Below, in pieces: positions 4,153-5,822 of a DNA stretch of 5,822 bases. The notes beneath the pieces were generated by a model, which worked only from the letters and a program-made list of their open reading frames with translations, ran no database searches and was not told where the DNA came from. The position numbers and the translations under genes are program-made. The stretch's first letter is position 1; each line of letters starts with the position of its first letter. The stretch comes from Actinomycetes bacterium (GTDB lineage: Bacteria; Actinomycetota; Acidimicrobiia; Acidimicrobiales; RAAP-2). The DNA lies in assembly GCA_021802025.1 (NCBI GenBank), contig JAKABC010000110.1:1-5822 (forward strand), written 5' to 3'.

Positions 4153-5568
4153 ATGGGCGCCACGTACCTCGACGACATCGTCGCGTGGCACCGTCGGCGC
4201 GCCCGCGCCGACGACCGCGACTGGCGCGCGCGCCTGGACGCCCCGGCCTACGACGGGCCTAGCGCGCGCTCGGCCCTCGTGGGGGGCTCGCGCGTGCGCG
4301 TCATCGCCGAAGTGAAGCGCCGCTCCCCGTCGCGCGGCGCCCTGCGCAGCGAGCTCAACGCCCCCGATCAGGCCCGCGACTACGTGACCGGCGGGGCGGC
4401 CATGGTCTCGGTGCTCACCGACGGGCCCCACTTCGCCGGCTCGCTCGAGGACCTGGCGGCGGTGCGCGCGGCCGTGTCCGTACCCCTGTTGCGCAAGGAC
4501 TTCACCGTCTCGGAGAACGACGTGCTCGACGCCCGCGACGCCGGGGCCGCCGCCGTGCTGCTCATCGTGGCGGCCCTCGGCGACGACGAGCTCGCCCGCT
4601 ATCAGGAACTCGCCCGTCGGGTCGGGCTCGACGCCCTCGTCGAGGTGCACGACGAGGCGGAGGCGGCGCGCGCGCGCGACCTCGGGGCGTCTCTCGTCGG
4701 GGTGAATCAGCGAGACCTGCGGACCTTTTCGGTCGACCCCGAGCGGGCCGCCCGGGTGGCCGCGTCGCTACCGACGGACTGCGTGCGGGTCTGCGAGTCG
4801 GGCCTCGCCACCCCCGCCGACGTGCGCCGGGCGGCCGACGCGGGCTTCGACGCGGTGCTCGTCGGCGAGGCCTTCGTCACCGCCGACGATCCGGTCGGCG
4901 CGGTGCGCGCCTTCGCCTCGGTCACACGGCGCTCCCCGTTCGCGGGCGTGGTGAAGATCTGCGGGGTCACCACCGTCGAGGACGCCCTCGCGTGCGCCGA
5001 GGCCGGCGCCGACGCGATCGGTGTCATCCTGGCCGATTCGACGCGGCGGGTCAGCCCCGAGCGGGCTCGCGCCATCGCCGCCGCGCTCGAGGGTCGGGCG
5101 ACCCGGGTCGCGGTCTTCAAGGACCAGCCGCGCGAGGAGATCCGCGCGGCGCTCGACGGACTGTGCGTCGACGCCGTCCAGGTCCACGGAACCCTCCCGG
5201 CGGACCTGCGCGAGGAGTTGCGCGCCCGGGGGCTGCGGGTGATCAAGGCGCTCAGCGTCGGCGAGGGGGAGTGGTCGGGCTACGACGAGCGCGCCGTCGA
5301 CGCGGTGCTCGTCGACGGCGCGGTGCCCGGATCGGGACGGCGTCACGGCTACGCCGGACGCGCCGAGCGACCCTTCGCGGTCCCGGTCATCGTCGCGGGC
5401 GGGCTCGACGCGGCCAACGTGGCTGAGGTCGTCGCCGCGACCGGCGCCGACGCGGTGGACTGCGCGACCGGGGTCGAGTCCTCCCCCGGGCGAAAGGACC
5501 CGGCTAAGGTGCGCGACTTCGTCGCCGCCGCGCGCGCGGCGCTCGGGCGTGGGGGAGAGACACGATGA
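4153..5568 (+). CDS. trpCF: bifunctional indole-3-glycerol-phosphate synthase / phosphoribosylanthranilate isomerase
   Basis: This 471-residue protein fuses two TIM barrels and catalyses two successive steps: isomerisation of phosphoribosylanthranilate to CdRP (TrpF) and its cyclisation to indole-glycerol phosphate (TrpC). TrpC half (about 1-257): IAEVKRRSPS (51-60) with Glu53 and Lys55, LRKDF (113-117) with catalytic Lys115, VEVHD (163-167) with Glu164, GVNQRDL (183-189) with Asn185, and CESGLA (214-219). A short linker leads into the TrpF half (about 266-471): VKICGVTT with general-base Cys270, VQVHG (342-346), LVDG with the general-acid candidate Asp388, PVIVAGGLD (411-419) and GVESSPGRKD (440-449). 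Both active sites look complete; the TrpF loop after Asp388 reads PGSGRRHGY instead of the common GGTGxxFDW. The ATG at 4153 gives the normal TrpC N terminus; the frame is open back to 3739 only as a shadow of trpD. Its stop overlaps the trpB start as ATGA. The domain order is that of the E. coli fusion. Confidence 0.96.
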   Translation: MGATYLDDIVAWHRRRARADDRDWRARLDAPAYDGPSARSALVGGSRVRVIAEVKRRSPSRGALRSELNAPDQARDYVTGGAAMVSVLTDGPHFAGSLEDLAAVRAAVSVPLLRKDFTVSENDVLDARDAGAAAVLLIVAALGDDELARYQELARRVGLDALVEVHDEAEAARARDLGASLVGVNQRDLRTFSVDPERAARVAASLPTDCVRVCESGLATPADVRRAADAGFDAVLVGEAFVTADDPVGAVRAFASVTRRSPFAGVVKICGVTTVEDALACAEAGADAIGVILADSTRRVSPERARAIAAALEGRATRVAVFKDQPREEIRAALDGLCVDAVQVHGTLPADLREELRARGLRVIKALSVGEGEWSGYDERAVDAVLVDGAVPGSGRRHGYAGRAERPFAVPVIVAGGLDAANVAEVVAATGADAVDCATGVESSPGRKDPAKVRDFVAAARAALGRGGETR

Positions 5569-5822
5569 GCGTGATGGGCACGCCCGACGCACGCGGGCGC
5601 TTCGGTGAGTTCGGGGGGCGCTTCGTGCCCGAAGCGCTCATGCCGGCCTGCCTCGAGCTCGAGGCCGCCTTCACCGAGGCGTGGGCCGACCCCGGATTCG
5701 TCGGTGAGTTCCGCGAGACCCTGACCCTCTTCGGGGGCCGCCCGACCCCGGTGACGCCCCTGGCGCGTCTCTCGGAGCGGCTGGACCTGCGCGTCTACGC
5801 CAAGCGCGAGGACCTCGCCCAT
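5565..5822 (+). CDS. trpB: tryptophan synthase beta subunit, N-terminal fragment (cut by window end)
   Basis: TrpB condenses indole, channelled from TrpA, with serine to form tryptophan, using pyridoxal phosphate. The window shows its first 86 codons, open to the right edge. The N terminus is characteristic: GRFGEFGGRFVPEALMPA (residues 11-28), then GGRPTPVTPLARLSERL and YAKREDLAH, which runs straight into the expected TGAHK segment carrying the PLP lysine just beyond the window. The ATG at 5565 overlaps the trpCF stop TGA (5566-5568) as ATGA, and GGAG (5554-5557) in a purine-rich stretch stands seven bases upstream as a ribosome binding site. A second ATG three codons later is possible but has worse spacing. 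Tight coupling to trpCF places it in the same operon; trpA is the likely next gene (inference). Confidence 0.95.
   Translation, partial: MSVMGTPDARGRFGEFGGRFVPEALMPACLELEAAFTEAWADPGFVGEFRETLTLFGGRPTPVTPLARLSERLDLRVYAKREDLAH

Larger units (their letters stand above)
4097..4155. repeat. 19-bp imperfect inverted repeat spanning the trpD/trpCF divergent region
   Basis: The reverse complement of 4097-4115 (CGGGTATCGTGGCGAGATG) and the forward sequence of 4137-4155 (CGGGTACCATGCCGAGATG) agree at 16 of 19 positions, with a 21-base spacer (4116-4136). Each arm contains a TAnnnT box, six bases, and an ATG, so the repeat is a mirror-image pair of candidate leaderless promoters. The expected -35 regions of both fall in the shared spacer, so simultaneous polymerase binding is unlikely (inference). 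It could also be a shared operator. Confidence 0.6.

Noticed and set aside
3297..4262. 321-codon + strand frame antisense to trpD
   Set aside because: Mirror shadow of trpD with His/Gly/Arg-rich composition; no domain seen.
3544..4650. 368-codon - strand frame crossing the trpD/trpCF divergent region
   Set aside because: It overlaps trpD in another frame and the trpCF start in antisense; composition is Arg/Gly-rich shadow sequence with no ribosome binding site or domain.

Overview
The window is gene-dense, very GC-rich bacterial chromosome (clearly above two-thirds G+C by eye, with G or C at most third codon positions). Four genes start with GTG or overlap the previous stop codon, and there are TAnnnT -10 boxes, one of them six bases from an ATG. 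This fits an actinobacterium. The domain variants seen (the NKWE motif in Der, the gamma-carbonic anhydrase variant, the TrpC-TrpF fusion) would suit a deep-branching group such as Acidimicrobiia, but that placement is an inference from style and not proven. No tRNA, rRNA, CRISPR array, insertion sequence or phage gene is visible; this is a core-genome segment.

Left block, + strand (1-2511): the 3' two-thirds or so of a DUF512/radical-SAM-type protein gene, then der (double-GTPase ribosome assembly factor), then a 60-residue protein with two CxxC knuckles and one membrane segment. The three genes overlap by one to four bases (GTGA, then TAGTG), so they look like one translationally coupled operon. 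Next (2510-3063), after a short inverted repeat that encloses a candidate -10 box, comes a gamma-class carbonic anhydrase-like gene with a strong Shine-Dalgarno sequence.

Right block (3060-5822): tryptophan biosynthesis. trpD lies on the - strand, convergent with the carbonic anhydrase-like gene; their two stop codons share one CTAG palindrome. trpD diverges from a + strand operon of trpCF (fused indole-glycerol-phosphate synthase and phosphoribosylanthranilate isomerase) and trpB, which runs off the window. Together these supply the steps from anthranilate to indole-glycerol phosphate plus the start of the tryptophan synthase beta subunit. trpE, trpG and trpA are not in the window.

The most unusual part is the 73-base trpD/trpCF divergent region. 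It holds a 19-base imperfect inverted repeat (16 of 19 positions match, 21-base spacer), and each arm carries the same layout: a -10-like TAnnnT, six bases, then ATG. On one side the ATG is the trpCF start, suggesting a leaderless mRNA. On the other it opens a 7-codon mini-ORF whose stop overlaps the trpD GTG start. Nothing else in the window looks like a new system; most of it is ordinary housekeeping with a few residue-level oddities.
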